DNA of 64,000 nt from Mesorhizobium sp. M2E.F.Ca.ET.219.01.1.1 (GCF_004016445.2 NZ_SADT02000005.1:248001-312000); one strand, 5' to 3'; shown: positions 17,486 to 25,906, counted from the first letter of the stretch. Notes: generated by a model from the letters alone, not told the origin. Numbers and translations: made by a program.

Positions 17486-17812
17486 ATGAACGAGGAGAAA
17501 GACATGGCCGACGCACGCGTCATCCTGGCTGGCTATCGCGCTTCGATCGACAACATCGACGCCGCCCTCATTCATATGCTGGCCGAACGCTTCCGCTGCA
17601 CCAAGGCGGTCGGCGTGTTGAAGGCCGAGCATGGCCTGCCGCCCGCCGATCCGGCGCGCGAGCAGCAGCAGATCGCCCGCCTTCGCCAGCTGGCGAAGGA
17701 TGCGAATCTCGATCCCGATTTCGCGGAGAAGTTTTTGAACTTCGTCGTCCGTGAAGTCATCCGCCACCACGAACAGATCGCCGCGAACAACGGCGCTGCC
17801 AAAGCCGGCTGA
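17486..17812 (+). CDS. chorismate mutase (AroQ class)
   Basis: 108 residues from ATG 17486; ATG 17504 (MADARVILAGYR) has a better ribosome site (GAGGAGAAAG) and is an equally good start. A monofunctional AroQ-type helical chorismate mutase, converting chorismate to prephenate for Phe/Tyr synthesis. RASIDNIDAALIHMLAERFRC is the conserved first helix with the active-site Arg, and KFLNFVVREVIRHHEQI the C-terminal helix. Lies between ffh and rpsP, an order I know from Rhizobiales. Confidence 0.9.
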   Translation: MNEEKDMADARVILAGYRASIDNIDAALIHMLAERFRCTKAVGVLKAEHGLPPADPAREQQQIARLRQLAKDANLDPDFAEKFLNFVVREVIRHHEQIAANNGAAKAG

Positions 17813-17862
17813 GAATTCAGCCGCAACCACATCAACGAAATCAGAGCTTTTAGGAGAAAAGA

Positions 17863-18258
17863 ATGGCACTGAAGATCAGACTGGCCCGTGCGGGTTCGAA
17901 GAAGCGTCCTTACTACCACGTCGTCGTTGCCGACGCCCGTTCGCCGCGCGACGGCCGTTTCATCGAGTCGCTGGGCTCGTGGAATCCGCTGCTGCCGAAG
18001 GACGGCGAGCGCGTCAAGGTCGACGCCGAGCGCGTCAAGCATTGGCTGTCGCACGGCGCCCAGCCGACCGACCGCGTGCTGCGCTTCCTGGACGAAGCCG
18101 GCCTTGCCAAGCGCGAAGCCCGCTCGAATCCGAACAAGGCGCTGCCCGGCAAGAAGGCGCAGGAACGAGCCGCGCTGCTGAAAAAGGCGCAGGAAGATGC
18201 CGCTGCGGCAGCAGCCGCGGCGACCGCCGCGCCGGCCGAGGCCGCCACCGCCGAGTAA
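17863..18258 (+). CDS. rpsP: 30S ribosomal protein S16
   Basis: 131 residues; the S16 core occupies the first ~80 (MALKIRLARAGSKKRPYYHV, DGRFIESLGSWNPLLPKDGE). The rest is a Lys/Ala-rich tail typical of alphaproteobacterial S16. TTTTAGGAGAAAAGA gives a strong ribosome site. Usually rimM, trmD and rplS follow rpsP; here a terminator and unrelated minus-strand genes follow. Confidence 0.97.
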   Translation: MALKIRLARAGSKKRPYYHVVVADARSPRDGRFIESLGSWNPLLPKDGERVKVDAERVKHWLSHGAQPTDRVLRFLDEAGLAKREARSNPNKALPGKKAQERAALLKKAQEDAAAAAAAATAAPAEAATAE

Positions 18259-18281
18259 TCGCGGTCCTTTTCGCATATGAG

Positions 18282-18309
18282 AACGGCGGGCACGTGCCCG
18301 CCGTTTTTG
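18282..18309 (+). terminator. rho-independent terminator of rpsP
   Basis: AACGGCGGGCAC (18282-18293) directly abuts its reverse complement GTGCCCGCCGTT, then TTT. Perfect 24-base palindrome. Confidence 0.88.
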
Positions 18310-18328
18310 TTTGGCCGGTCCGATATCC

Positions 18329-18592
18329 TCAGTAGCCGGACGGGCAGGCCGCCACATAGACGCGACCGTACCGGTCTCGATAACGGCACTGGCCGCTTTC
18401 GCTGGCATGGCCGATCAACGCGCCGGCGACCGCGCCAACGGCGCCGCCAACCACTGCGCCCTGAACCGGATCACCCGCAACGGCCGCGCCGACCGCCGCG
18501 CCGCCCAGGCCGCCGACCGCCGCGCCCTTTTCCGTTTGCGAGCAGGCGCCCAAGGCCATCGTCAGCACCAGAATGGTAATTGCTTTCTTCAT
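18329..18592 (-). CDS. glycine-zipper lipoprotein
   Basis: 87 residues. Signal peptide with lipobox (ILVLTMALGAC, lipid-modified Cys), then a glycine-zipper segment (GAAVGGLGGAAVGAAVAG and GAVVGGAVGAVAGALIGHA) and a short C-terminal part with two Cys (QCRYRDRYGRVYVAACPSGY). Such proteins are small outer-membrane lipoproteins of unknown role. ATG 18592 is chosen because the signal peptide starts there. Confidence 0.85.
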   Translation of the reverse strand: MKKAITILVLTMALGACSQTEKGAAVGGLGGAAVGAAVAGDPVQGAVVGGAVGAVAGALIGHASESGQCRYRDRYGRVYVAACPSGY

Positions 18593-18739
18593 TGCTGTTC
18601 CTCTCTCAAGCGCCGTCCTCGCCGCCATGGCCTAAACTCATGAACAGCTAAATTGATCCCGGCGATGGCGAAGATTGGCCGGCTACATGCCGGCCGCATC
18701 TACGGAACTACGCGCCAAGCTGTTGAAATCTCACGACTT

Positions 18740-18826
18740 TCACCACTCGACAGCGCGTTTCAGCTTGTCGAGCCCGGCCTCGAAGTCCTTGCCGATCAGG
18801 TTATGAGAATGGCGGTGAGCACCCTC
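18740..18826 (-). pseudogene. possible C-terminal gene remnant
   Basis: Directly after the DoxX stop the minus strand stays open for 28 codons with ordinary coding-like content (HSHNLIGKDFEAGLDKLK, then RAVEW and stop) but has no start of its own. It may be the tail of a lost gene, for instance of an SRPBCC-type protein; no firm match. Confidence 0.3.
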
Positions 18827-19237
18827 TTATCGGCTGAACGGGATCAGCGCCCGCACTCTTGCGTCGCGCAGATAAAGCCCGCCCCACAGGATGATGCCGA
18901 GATAGACGCCGAACAGCGTGTGCGAGAACAGAGGGTTGCCGATCCGCACATGGGTCGAGATCGCGCCGCCCATATAGGCGGTGAGCAGGATCGCGCCGAG
19001 CACCGAGGTGCGTGGGATGGCATAGAGCGCGGTCGAGATCAGCCCGATGACGCCGAGCAGGCGCGCGACATTGGCGTCGGCCGGCCAGCCGAGCTGCGCC
19101 ATCGTCTGGGTGACGATATCCAACGGCGGCAGCTTGATGACGCCGTCGAAGATCATGAACAGGACGATGACGGCGCTGAGCGCGCGCCCGGTCCACAAGG
19201 CGCTGTTCGAGACGGGCACGGCTTCGGAAATGCTCAT
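18827..19237 (-). CDS. DoxX-like membrane protein
   Basis: 136 residues with four hydrophobic segments. WTGRALSAVIVLFMIFDGVIKL and LGVIGLISTALYAIPRTSVLGAILLTAYMGGA are the family pattern of DoxX-like proteins. Function in this subfamily is not established. ATG 19237 is selected because GGAGGG lies upstream; ATG 19252 is the alternative. Confidence 0.8.
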   Translation of the reverse strand: MSISEAVPVSNSALWTGRALSAVIVLFMIFDGVIKLPPLDIVTQTMAQLGWPADANVARLLGVIGLISTALYAIPRTSVLGAILLTAYMGGAISTHVRIGNPLFSHTLFGVYLGIILWGGLYLRDARVRALIPFSR

Positions 19238-19355
19238 GGATGTTCCCTCCAAGGGTTACGAACGCCGGCCATTTTGCCGGTTCGATCCAAGGACGGAGGA
19301 GCGGACCGCGATCCTACACGGCTGAGGTTCTTTTCGGCGCGGGCGCAGCTGTCTT

Positions 19356-19550
19356 TCGTCATCCTTGGGCTTGACCCAAGGATCCATGCCGTGACCTAAG
19401 CCGAAGAATGCAGCGGCTCAGAACGAGCGTTCCCACCCGCTGTGAAAGGGTGCCTAGCTTTGGTCCGCTTTGCCTATCACACACGTCACGGCATGGATCC
19501 TAGGGTCTACGCGCGTCGCTTCGCTCCTTGCTCCGCCCTAGGATGACGAA
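19356..19550. repeat. large palindromic repeat, family A copy 2
   Basis: Arms tcgtcatccttgggcttgac, caaggatccatgccgtgacc and ggtctacgcgcgtcgcttcg ... gccctaggatgacgaa, with a unique middle. Fills most of the 19238-19561 gap. Confidence 0.85.
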
Positions 19551-19561
19551 GTTGCCTGCGC

Positions 19562-20467
19562 CTATGAAAAATAGAACTTGTCGGCCGCGATCATCTTCGG
19601 CGGGGTCTCGTCCAGCGCCTCGAACACGGAAATCTCGCAGACGCGGCAGAGGCCGTCGAGCGCCAGGTCGTTGGCCTCGATGCCGAACGGGTCCTCGAGC
19701 TCTTCCGACAGCGCGTCGAGGCCGAAAAAGGTGTAGGCGATCAGCGCCGTGAACAGCGGCGTCGCCCAGCCCGTGGTCGAGACCAGGCCGAACGGCAGAA
19801 GCAGGCAGACGACATAGGCCGTGCGGTGCAGCAGAAGCGTATAGGCGAAGGGTAGGGGCGTGCCGGCGATGCGCTCGCAGCCGGCCTGGATGGCGGCGAT
19901 CGCGGCCAGCCTTTCATCGAGGATGCGGAAACCGATCGGATCGAGCGCGCCGGCCTCGCGTCGCGCGTTGGCGCGCCGGCCCATGCGGCGGACCATGTCG
20001 TCCGCCGGGTTGGTGCGGGCGGCCGCCTTGTCGACCTCGTCGCCGATGAAGGCGCGCACGTCCTTTATGCTGTCGATCCGCCGCAATTGCCCGCGCAGCA
20101 GATGGCAGAAGGCCAGCGCCTCCATCAGAAGCGCGCGCTGCTCGGCGCGGTCGCCGATCAGGCTGGTGGTGGCGCGCGCCAGGTTGCGGATCTCGAAGAC
20201 CAGCGCGCCCCAGAGCTTGCGCGCCTCCCACCAGCGGTCATAGGCGGCGTTGTTGCGGAACGACAGATAGATCGACAGCGTCACGCCGACCAGCCCGAAA
20301 GGCGCGATGCTGAAGGCGCTGAGATCGAGCTGGAAGTGCCGCGCCAGCACCAGGATAACCGCCGCATAGATGGCGAAGCCGAAGATCTGCGGCAGGATGC
20401 GCGGCACCACCGAGCCGCGCATGATGAAGAACAGCTGCAGCAATGTCGGGCGCGGGCGGACGATCAT
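19562..20467 (-). CDS. bestrophin-family (UPF0187) membrane protein
   Basis: 301 residues. Family features: MIVRPRPTLLQLFFIMRGSV at the N-terminus, SFRNNAAYDRWWEARKLWG (the bestrophin RNN/DRWWE block) after helix 2, and the C-terminal GLDALSEELEDPFGIEANDL, the bestrophin acidic segment. Bacterial homologues form pentameric ion channels (cation-selective in the one known structure). Divergent from the ACT gene. Confidence 0.9.
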   Translation of the reverse strand: MIVRPRPTLLQLFFIMRGSVVPRILPQIFGFAIYAAVILVLARHFQLDLSAFSIAPFGLVGVTLSIYLSFRNNAAYDRWWEARKLWGALVFEIRNLARATTSLIGDRAEQRALLMEALAFCHLLRGQLRRIDSIKDVRAFIGDEVDKAAARTNPADDMVRRMGRRANARREAGALDPIGFRILDERLAAIAAIQAGCERIAGTPLPFAYTLLLHRTAYVVCLLLPFGLVSTTGWATPLFTALIAYTFFGLDALSEELEDPFGIEANDLALDGLCRVCEISVFEALDETPPKMIAADKFYFS

Positions 20468-20624
20468 CGGGTGGAACCTTTGCGAGCCGTTATGTCTCTA
20501 CGGCGATAACGAACCCCAAGCTCAGCCGCCAGCGACATCGCCATGTCGTTCAGGCGCCGGACCGTTGACGTTTCGAGCGGGACTGTCGAGAACGTCACGG
20601 AGCGCCAGACGAAGGGAAGGAAAA

Positions 20625-21032
20625 ATGAGCGGCGAGACGGACCTGAGAAAGCTGCTGGCATCGATGACGCCGCGGCTTTACCCGGAAGTCCATGTCTTCG
20701 CGACCTTGCCGCCCGACGCAATCCTGCCGGAAGGCGTGGAACCGGTCATGCGCTTCGTCGAGCGCGAGGGCACGACGCTGATCCTGACCGAAAGCCAGGC
20801 AAAGGCCGCCGGTGTCGCCGGAACGTTCCTCTGCCGGATGATCACGCTCGACATCCATTCTTCGCTCGAAGCCGTCGGCTTCCTCGCCGCTATCACAACG
20901 CGGCTGGCGGCAGCCGGCATGGGCATCAATCCGGTCTCGGCCTTCTATCACGACCATCTGTTCGTGCCGGCGGAGCGGGCAGAGGAGGCCATGGCTATAC
21001 TACGGCAGCTGGCGGCGGAGAGCGGTGCCTGA
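20625..21032 (+). CDS. ACT-domain protein (DUF2241-like)
   Basis: 135 residues. An N-terminal part (MSGETDLRKLLASMTPRLYPEVHVFATLP) is followed by an ACT-like fold segment (RMITLDIHSSLEAVGFLAAI, MGINPVSAFYHDHLFVP), matching proteins annotated DUF2241/ACT_3. Probably an amino-acid-binding regulatory protein, by family only. ATG 20625 follows AGGGAAGGAAA. Confidence 0.82.
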   Translation: MSGETDLRKLLASMTPRLYPEVHVFATLPPDAILPEGVEPVMRFVEREGTTLILTESQAKAAGVAGTFLCRMITLDIHSSLEAVGFLAAITTRLAAAGMGINPVSAFYHDHLFVPAERAEEAMAILRQLAAESGA

Positions 21033-21196
21033 GCCACGAGAAGATCGAAGAGCCGGCGGTACCTTCCCACTCCGCAGGGAAAGGAGCCGAAGTGCGGAAC
21101 GGCCTCATGCCGGCGACTGGCTTGCCCATCTCGACGGCGATCCTCAAGCCCAGCCGTGGGCGCATTTTTCATCGCCTTTGCGCAAATGCTGCCAAT

Positions 21197-21213
21197 GCTG
21201 TATATAACAGCAA
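21197..21213 (+). promoter_or_regulatory. candidate operator of the toxin-antitoxin pair
   Basis: tgctgtatataacagca is a near-perfect palindrome that also looks like a -10 region (tatata), 22 bases before the antitoxin start. Autoregulation by binding such a site is usual for Phd/YefM antitoxins. Confidence 0.5.
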
Positions 21214-21235
21214 TCAGTAACAGTAGGAGATCGCT

Positions 21236-21505
21236 ATGCCCCGCTCAGGGGGTTCCTATTCCACGAGCGAGCTTTCCCGGAAGTCCGGCGACATCATCGC
21301 CGAGGCCCTGCGCCGTCCGGTGACGATTACCCAGCGCAACAAACCGCGTCTCGTGCTTCTCAACATTGAGGATTACGCGCGGCTGGTGCGCCAGTCGGAT
21401 AGCCGCTCTGCCGGTACAATCGAGACCATGTCTGACAGCCTCTTCGCCGATTTCGAGAGCGCCGTTGAAGCCTATGCGCAGGAGGATGAAACGGGGCGGA
21501 CATGA
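21236..21505 (+). CDS. Phd/YefM-type antitoxin
   Basis: 89 residues. The DNA-binding N-terminus has STSELSRKSGDIIAEALRRP and VTITQRNKPRLVLLNIEDYARL, the Phd/YefM pattern; the acidic C-terminus (FADFESAVEAYAQEDE) would wrap the toxin. Overlaps the next gene by four bases (ATGA). TAGGAGATCGCT precedes the ATG. Confidence 0.85.
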   Translation: MPRSGGSYSTSELSRKSGDIIAEALRRPVTITQRNKPRLVLLNIEDYARLVRQSDSRSAGTIETMSDSLFADFESAVEAYAQEDETGRT

Positions 21506-21915
21506 GCTACGACGACATCCGCACGGCAACGGTCATCCGTTACCCTTACCTCTGGGCACGCCAAGCCCGCGCCGGCGAGACGGAGGGCCGCAAGGAACGG
21601 CCCGTCGCCGTCGGCGTGCGGGTTGTGCGAGCGGATGGCGATCTTGTCCTGTTCTTCCCGATCACCACCAAGGAGCCGGAGAAAGCTCGGTTCGCGGTGG
21701 AGATCCCCGCCATCGAGAGGCGCCGCGCCGGACTCGACGCCGACCGGCGGTTGTGGATCATCCTCGACGAGTTCAACTCCGATCTCGTCGGCAAGTCCTT
21801 CGATCTCGAACCCGAGCCGCCGATCGGACGCTTCAGCAAGGCCTTCTTCCTGCCGCTGCTGCGGGAGTTCATCGTCAGACGCAAGGCCTTCATCGAAGTC
21901 ATCCGCTTCCGCTAG
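21502..21915 (+). CDS. putative toxin partner, PemK/MazF-like
   Basis: 137 residues, translationally coupled to the antitoxin. The N-terminal part (TATVIRYPYLWARQARAGE, GRKERPVAVGVRV, LVLFFPITT) has the small beta-barrel character and 'PVAV...PITT' spacing of PemK/MazF-like proteins, and proteins of this kind are annotated plasmid-maintenance toxins in rhizobia. The fold assignment is tentative; an mRNA-cleaving activity is inferred only. Confidence 0.6.
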   Translation: MSYDDIRTATVIRYPYLWARQARAGETEGRKERPVAVGVRVVRADGDLVLFFPITTKEPEKARFAVEIPAIERRRAGLDADRRLWIILDEFNSDLVGKSFDLEPEPPIGRFSKAFFLPLLREFIVRRKAFIEVIRFR

Positions 21916-22052
21916 CTTGGCACAGCCGCGTTCCTCCATGAGTGAGAACAAACGGCCGAAGGCCGAGCCCGCGACCGCGGGCCGCCCGGCGCCCCCGCGG
22001 AGGGCCAGCCGCGATAGCGGCGATACGGCCCGTGAGCGGGAACTAAACTCCG

Positions 22053-23087
22053 TCAGGCCGCCTTCTTCTTCGGCTGGATCAGGCCGCGCTCGACCAGCAG
22101 TTCGGCGATCTGTACGGCGTTCAGCGCCGCGCCCTTGCGCAGATTGTCGGAGACAACCCACATCGACAGGCCGTTGTCGACCGTCGAATCCTCGCGGATG
22201 CGCGAGATGAAGGTGGCGTCCTCGCCGGCCGATTCCAGCGGCGTGATGTAGCCGCCGTTCTCGCGCTTATCGAGCACCTGGCATCCGGGCGCCTCGCGCA
22301 GGATCTCGCGCGCCTCGTCCGCCGTGATTGGCTTCTCGAACTCGATGTTGACCGCTTCCGAATGGCCGATGAACACCGGCACGCGCACGCAGGTCGCCGT
22401 CAGCTTGATCTTGGGATCGAGCATCTTCTTGGTCTCGGCCACCATCTTCCACTCTTCCTTGGTGGAGCCGTCATCGAGGAAGACGTCGATATGCGGAATG
22501 ACGTTGAAGGCGATGCGCTTGGTGAACTTCTTGACCTCGACCTGGTCGGCGACGAAGACGGCGCGGGTCTGCGTGAACAGCTCGTCCATGCCTTCCTTGC
22601 CGGCGCCGGAGACCGACTGGTAGGTGGCGACGACGACGCGCTTGATGGTGGCGACGTCGTGCAGCGGCTTCAGCGCGACGACCAGCTGCGCCGTCGAGCA
22701 GTTCGGATTGGCGATGATGTTCTTGCGCGAGAACAGCGAGACCGCGTCCGGGTTCACCTCCGGCACGATCAGCGGCACGTCCGGGTCGTAGCGGAAGGCC
22801 GACGAATTATCGATGACGACGCAGCCCTGCTTGCCGATCTTGGGCGACCATTCCTTGGAGACGTTGCCGCCGGCCGACATGACGCAGAGGTCGGTGTCGG
22901 AAAAATCATAGGTGTCGAGCGCCTTGACCTTCAGCGTGCGGTCGCCGAAGGACACTTCGGTGCCCTGGCTACGCCGCGACGCCAGCGCCACCACTTCGCT
23001 CACCGGGAAGCCGCGCTCGTCCAGAATGTTGAGCATTTCGCGGCCCACATTGCCCGTGGCGCCGACTACCGCAACCTTGAAACTCAT
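22053..23087 (-). CDS. asd: aspartate-semialdehyde dehydrogenase
   Basis: 344 residues. Reduces aspartyl phosphate to aspartate semialdehyde with NADPH, the branch-point step to lysine/diaminopimelate, threonine and methionine. VAVVGATGNVGREML is the nucleotide-binding start, NPNCSTAQLV holds the catalytic Cys, YQSVSGAGKEGMDEL and the catalytic His region GHSEAVNIEFEKP follow. AGGAGATATCAG precedes the ATG. The 300 bases upstream hold a candidate attenuator. Confidence 0.96.
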   Translation of the reverse strand: MSFKVAVVGATGNVGREMLNILDERGFPVSEVVALASRRSQGTEVSFGDRTLKVKALDTYDFSDTDLCVMSAGGNVSKEWSPKIGKQGCVVIDNSSAFRYDPDVPLIVPEVNPDAVSLFSRKNIIANPNCSTAQLVVALKPLHDVATIKRVVVATYQSVSGAGKEGMDELFTQTRAVFVADQVEVKKFTKRIAFNVIPHIDVFLDDGSTKEEWKMVAETKKMLDPKIKLTATCVRVPVFIGHSEAVNIEFEKPITADEAREILREAPGCQVLDKRENGGYITPLESAGEDATFISRIREDSTVDNGLSMWVVSDNLRKGAALNAVQIAELLVERGLIQPKKKAA

Positions 23088-23125
23088 CTGATATCTCCTG
23101 TCCCTCTCCGCTTGGTTGTTGGAGA

Positions 23126-23150
23126 AAACCCGCCGGCCTCATGCGGGTTT
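23126..23150 (-). terminator. asd: terminator-like hairpin in the asd leader (candidate attenuator)
   Basis: On the minus strand AAACCCGC, a nine-base loop and GCGGGTTT form an 8-bp stem running into TTTT, 38 bases before the asd start. Upstream CCGGCC could instead pair with GGCCGG in the loop and right arm, an alternative that would break the terminator. Confidence 0.55.
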
Positions 23151-23195
23151 CATCCCCCGGGCCGGACCCGGGAGAGGGTGGTTAGGCCAAGGGAA

Positions 23196-23330
23196 TCACA
23201 CCGTTTTGGTGGTGGTTTTTTTGGCCGTAGTTTTGCTGGAACGGACGGACGCGCCGAAGCGCCCGGCCCGATGTTGTGCATCGCGGCTGGGTGCGTCGAA
23301 TGCAAGAAGAGCCATCAAAAGGCCACGCAT
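23196..23330 (-). CDS. candidate leader peptide of asd, Thr/Lys-rich C-terminus
   Basis: A 44-codon frame from ATG 23330 (second ATG at 23315) ending RSSKTTAKKTTTKTV then TGA. Six Thr and four Lys fall within the last 13 residues, Lys always as AAA, although AAG is common in neighbouring genes. It lies between a promoter-like sequence and a terminator-like hairpin, and asd makes the precursor of both amino acids. This is the layout of a transcription-attenuation leader peptide. The N-terminal 30 residues have no recognised similarity; the peptide is longer than most leaders. Confidence 0.5.
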   Translation of the reverse strand: MRGLLMALLAFDAPSRDAQHRAGRFGASVRSSKTTAKKTTTKTV

Positions 23331-23356
23331 CGAATAACGATCCCGTTCGACGCGGG

Positions 23357-23384
23357 CTTTTACGCGGTTTGGCAAAAGAGTCAA
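23357..23384 (-). promoter_or_regulatory. candidate promoter of the asd leader
   Basis: Minus-strand TTGACT (23384-23379), 16-base spacer, TAAAAG (23362-23357), about 27 bases before the leader ATG. Confidence 0.45.
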
Positions 23385-23395
23385 TTGGCAGCGCG

Positions 23396-23585
23396 GCTCC
23401 CTTCTCCCCCGTCTCTATACGGGGAGAAGGTGCCCGAAGGGCGGATGAGGGGCGGCGCTGACTTCGACAGTTAGCTCGTCCGGAAGTGATGGCCTCTCCA
23501 CTTGGCTACCCATCAGCGTTAGCGCTGCCCCTCACCTGCCTGCCGGCATCCTCTCCCCGTATAGTGACGGGGAGAGGGGCGCTCT
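23396..23585. repeat. inverted repeat, family D-like copy
   Basis: cccttctccccgtctctatacggggagaaggtgcccgaagggcggatgagggg is matched, inverted, by gcccctcacctgcctgccgg ... tctccccgtatagtgacggggagagg. The rest of 23586-23731 shows no gene. Confidence 0.65.
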
Positions 23586-23731
23586 CGCCAGCGGTTTCGC
23601 CAATCGCCGCACTGCGCACTACTCTGTACAATGGGGGTCGCAGGAAGTAGGAACGCCCAAATATCCTTTGGCTGCATGTGTCAGCCCGGCATGCTGCCCG
23701 ATAAGCAAGCTTCGAATTCCGAAAGAAGAAA

Positions 23732-25624
23732 ATGTCCAGTTTCGAGATGATCGTTCCTGCGCTGGCAGAGGCGCTGGAAAAGCGCGGTTATTCAGCGCTG
23801 ACGCCGGTGCAGAAGGCGGTGCTGGAGCCTGAGCTCGGCGAGGCCGACGCATTGGTGTCGGCGCAGACCGGTTCTGGCAAGACCGTCGCCTTCGGCCTTG
23901 CCGTGGCGCCGACGCTCCTTGGCGAAGCTCAGCGTTTCGCCGCCGCCGGCGCACCGCTGGGCTTGGTGGTGGCGCCGACGCGCGAGCTGGCGCTGCAGGT
24001 GCGGCGCGAGCTGGAATGGCTCTACGAGCTGACCGGCGCGCAGATCGCCTCCTGCGTCGGCGGCATGGACATGCGCACCGAGCGGCGCGCGCTGGAACGC
24101 GGCGCCCACATCGTCGTCGGCACGCCCGGCCGGCTGCGCGACCACATCACGCGCGGCGCGCTCGACATGTCTGGGCTGAAGGCCGTTGTGCTGGACGAAG
24201 CCGACGAGATGCTCGATCTCGGCTTTCGCGAGGACCTCGAATTCATCCTCGACGCCGCGCCCGCCGGACGCCGCACGCTGATGTTTTCTGCCACCGTGCC
24301 GCGCTCCATCGCCACACTGGCGAAGAGCTACCAGCGCGATGCCGTGCGCATCTCGGCCGGCGGCGAGGAAAAGCAGCATCTCGACATCGAGTACCGGGCG
24401 CTTTCCGTCGCGCCCGCCGATCGCGAGAACGCCATCATCAACGTGCTGCGCTATTACGAGGCGGCCAATGCGATGGTGTTCTGCAACACCCGCGCGGCGG
24501 TGAACCACCTCACCGCGCGCTTTAACAACCGCAATTTCTCCGTCGTGGCGCTGTCCGGCGAGCTCAGCCAGAACGAGCGCAGCCACGCGCTGCAGGCGAT
24601 GCGCGACGGCCGCGCGAAGGTCTGCATAGCCACGGATGTCGCCGCGCGCGGCATCGACCTGCCCAACCTCGAGCTGGTCATCCACGCCGACCTGCCGAGC
24701 AATCCGGAGACGCTGCTGCACCGCAGCGGCCGCACCGGACGCGCCGGCCGCAAGGGGGTGAGCGCGCTGATCGTGCCGGGCAATGCCCGCCGGCGCACCG
24801 AGCGGCTGCTCGCCAATGCCGGCCTGACCGCGACCTGGGCGAGCCCGCCCTCGGCCGACGAGGTGCTGCGGCGCGATGACGAGCGCATTCTCGCCGACCC
24901 ATCCTTTGGCGAGCCGGTGAAGGATGAGGAGCGCGACTTCGCCGCCGCGCTTCTGGAGCGGCATGGCGCCGAGCTGGTGGCCGCCGCCTTCGTGCGGTTG
25001 TGCCGCGGCAGCCGCTCGGCGCCCGAGGACCTGATCGACGTCGGCCCCTTCGCGCCGTCGAAGGAGAAGTTCGCGCGCCGGGAGGAAACACTTGGTCGCG
25101 GGGAAGAAGCATCGGGCCGCCGCGACGATTTCGGCGACAGCGTCTGGTTCTCGCTGTCGGTCGGCCGCCGCCAGAATGCCGAGCCGCGCTGGCTGATCCC
25201 GATGCTGTGCCGCACTGCCGGCATGTCCAAGCGCGAGATCGGCGCCATCAAGATGCAGCCCGAAGAGACCTTCGTGCAGATAGCCGCCGACTGGGCCGAC
25301 CGGTTCGTCGCCGCGATCGGCCCCGACCGCAAGCTGCAGGGCAGCATCGCGGTCAGGCGCATCGACGGCACGCCCGATTTGTCGCGCGCCGGCTACCGGC
25401 CACAGAGGCCGGACAAGAAACCGCATCGCGGCAAGCGCGCTTTCGATCAGGGCACACCCGGATTCGAGAAACGAGCGTCGGGCGAGCGTCAGCATCCAGG
25501 GGCGCCGGACTCAAAGCCCTGGGCGAAGAAGCCCGGCAAGGCAAAATTCGACAAGCCGAAGTTCGATAGGCCGAAATCCGACCGACCCGCAAATCGCAAG
25601 AAGCAGAAGAAGCGGCCGGCTTAG
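23732..25624 (+). CDS. DEAD-box ATP-dependent RNA helicase, DbpA-like
   Basis: 630 residues. Helicase core with Q motif (TPVQKAVL), Walker A AQTGSGKT, Ia APTRELALQV, DEAD VLDEADEMLDLGF, SAT, and the final HRSGRTGRAGRKG. After a linker comes a DbpA-type RNA-binding domain (about residues 470-545, SLSVGRRQNAEPRWLIPMLC, GAIKMQPEETFVQI), then a basic low-complexity tail rich in KP/DRP. DbpA acts in assembly of the large ribosomal subunit; the rhizobial protein is longer and its target is inferred. ATG 23732 follows GAAAGAAGAAA. Confidence 0.92.
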   Translation: MSSFEMIVPALAEALEKRGYSALTPVQKAVLEPELGEADALVSAQTGSGKTVAFGLAVAPTLLGEAQRFAAAGAPLGLVVAPTRELALQVRRELEWLYELTGAQIASCVGGMDMRTERRALERGAHIVVGTPGRLRDHITRGALDMSGLKAVVLDEADEMLDLGFREDLEFILDAAPAGRRTLMFSATVPRSIATLAKSYQRDAVRISAGGEEKQHLDIEYRALSVAPADRENAIINVLRYYEAANAMVFCNTRAAVNHLTARFNNRNFSVVALSGELSQNERSHALQAMRDGRAKVCIATDVAARGIDLPNLELVIHADLPSNPETLLHRSGRTGRAGRKGVSALIVPGNARRRTERLLANAGLTATWASPPSADEVLRRDDERILADPSFGEPVKDEERDFAAALLERHGAELVAAAFVRLCRGSRSAPEDLIDVGPFAPSKEKFARREETLGRGEEASGRRDDFGDSVWFSLSVGRRQNAEPRWLIPMLCRTAGMSKREIGAIKMQPEETFVQIAADWADRFVAAIGPDRKLQGSIAVRRIDGTPDLSRAGYRPQRPDKKPHRGKRAFDQGTPGFEKRASGERQHPGAPDSKPWAKKPGKAKFDKPKFDRPKSDRPANRKKQKKRPA

Positions 25625-25715
25625 AGTCGCCAGGTTGGAAGCCACCTGCGGCGAACGCCCGCGTCTCCTTCGGCGGCAAATCGCAACTTTCGAGATTGGC
25701 CGAAGCGTCCGAACT

Positions 25716-25906
25716 TCGTCATCCACGGGCGGAGCGGGAGCGAAGCGGACGCGTAGACCCGAGGATCCATTCCGTGACCTCGCGCGAATGGTAAAGGCGG
25801 TGCAAAACGAGAGCCTTCTGCACCGCTGCGACGCTCATAGGTCACGGAATGGATTCTATGGTCTGCGCTCGTCGCTTCGCTCCTCACTTCGCCATAGAAT
25901 GACGAA
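25716..25906. repeat. large palindromic repeat, family A copy 3
   Basis: Arms ttcgtcatccacgggcggag, gacccgaggatccattccgt and cacggaatggattctatggt ... tcgccatagaatgacgaa. Its right edge overlaps the last codons of the GNAT gene that follows on the minus strand. Confidence 0.8.

Noticed and set aside
15904..17523. A 539-codon minus-strand frame opposite ffh
   Set aside because: Antisense shadow; no domain, while ffh is fully conserved.
23792..25495. A 567-codon minus-strand frame opposite the helicase
   Set aside because: Shadow of the real gene; no recognisable domain.
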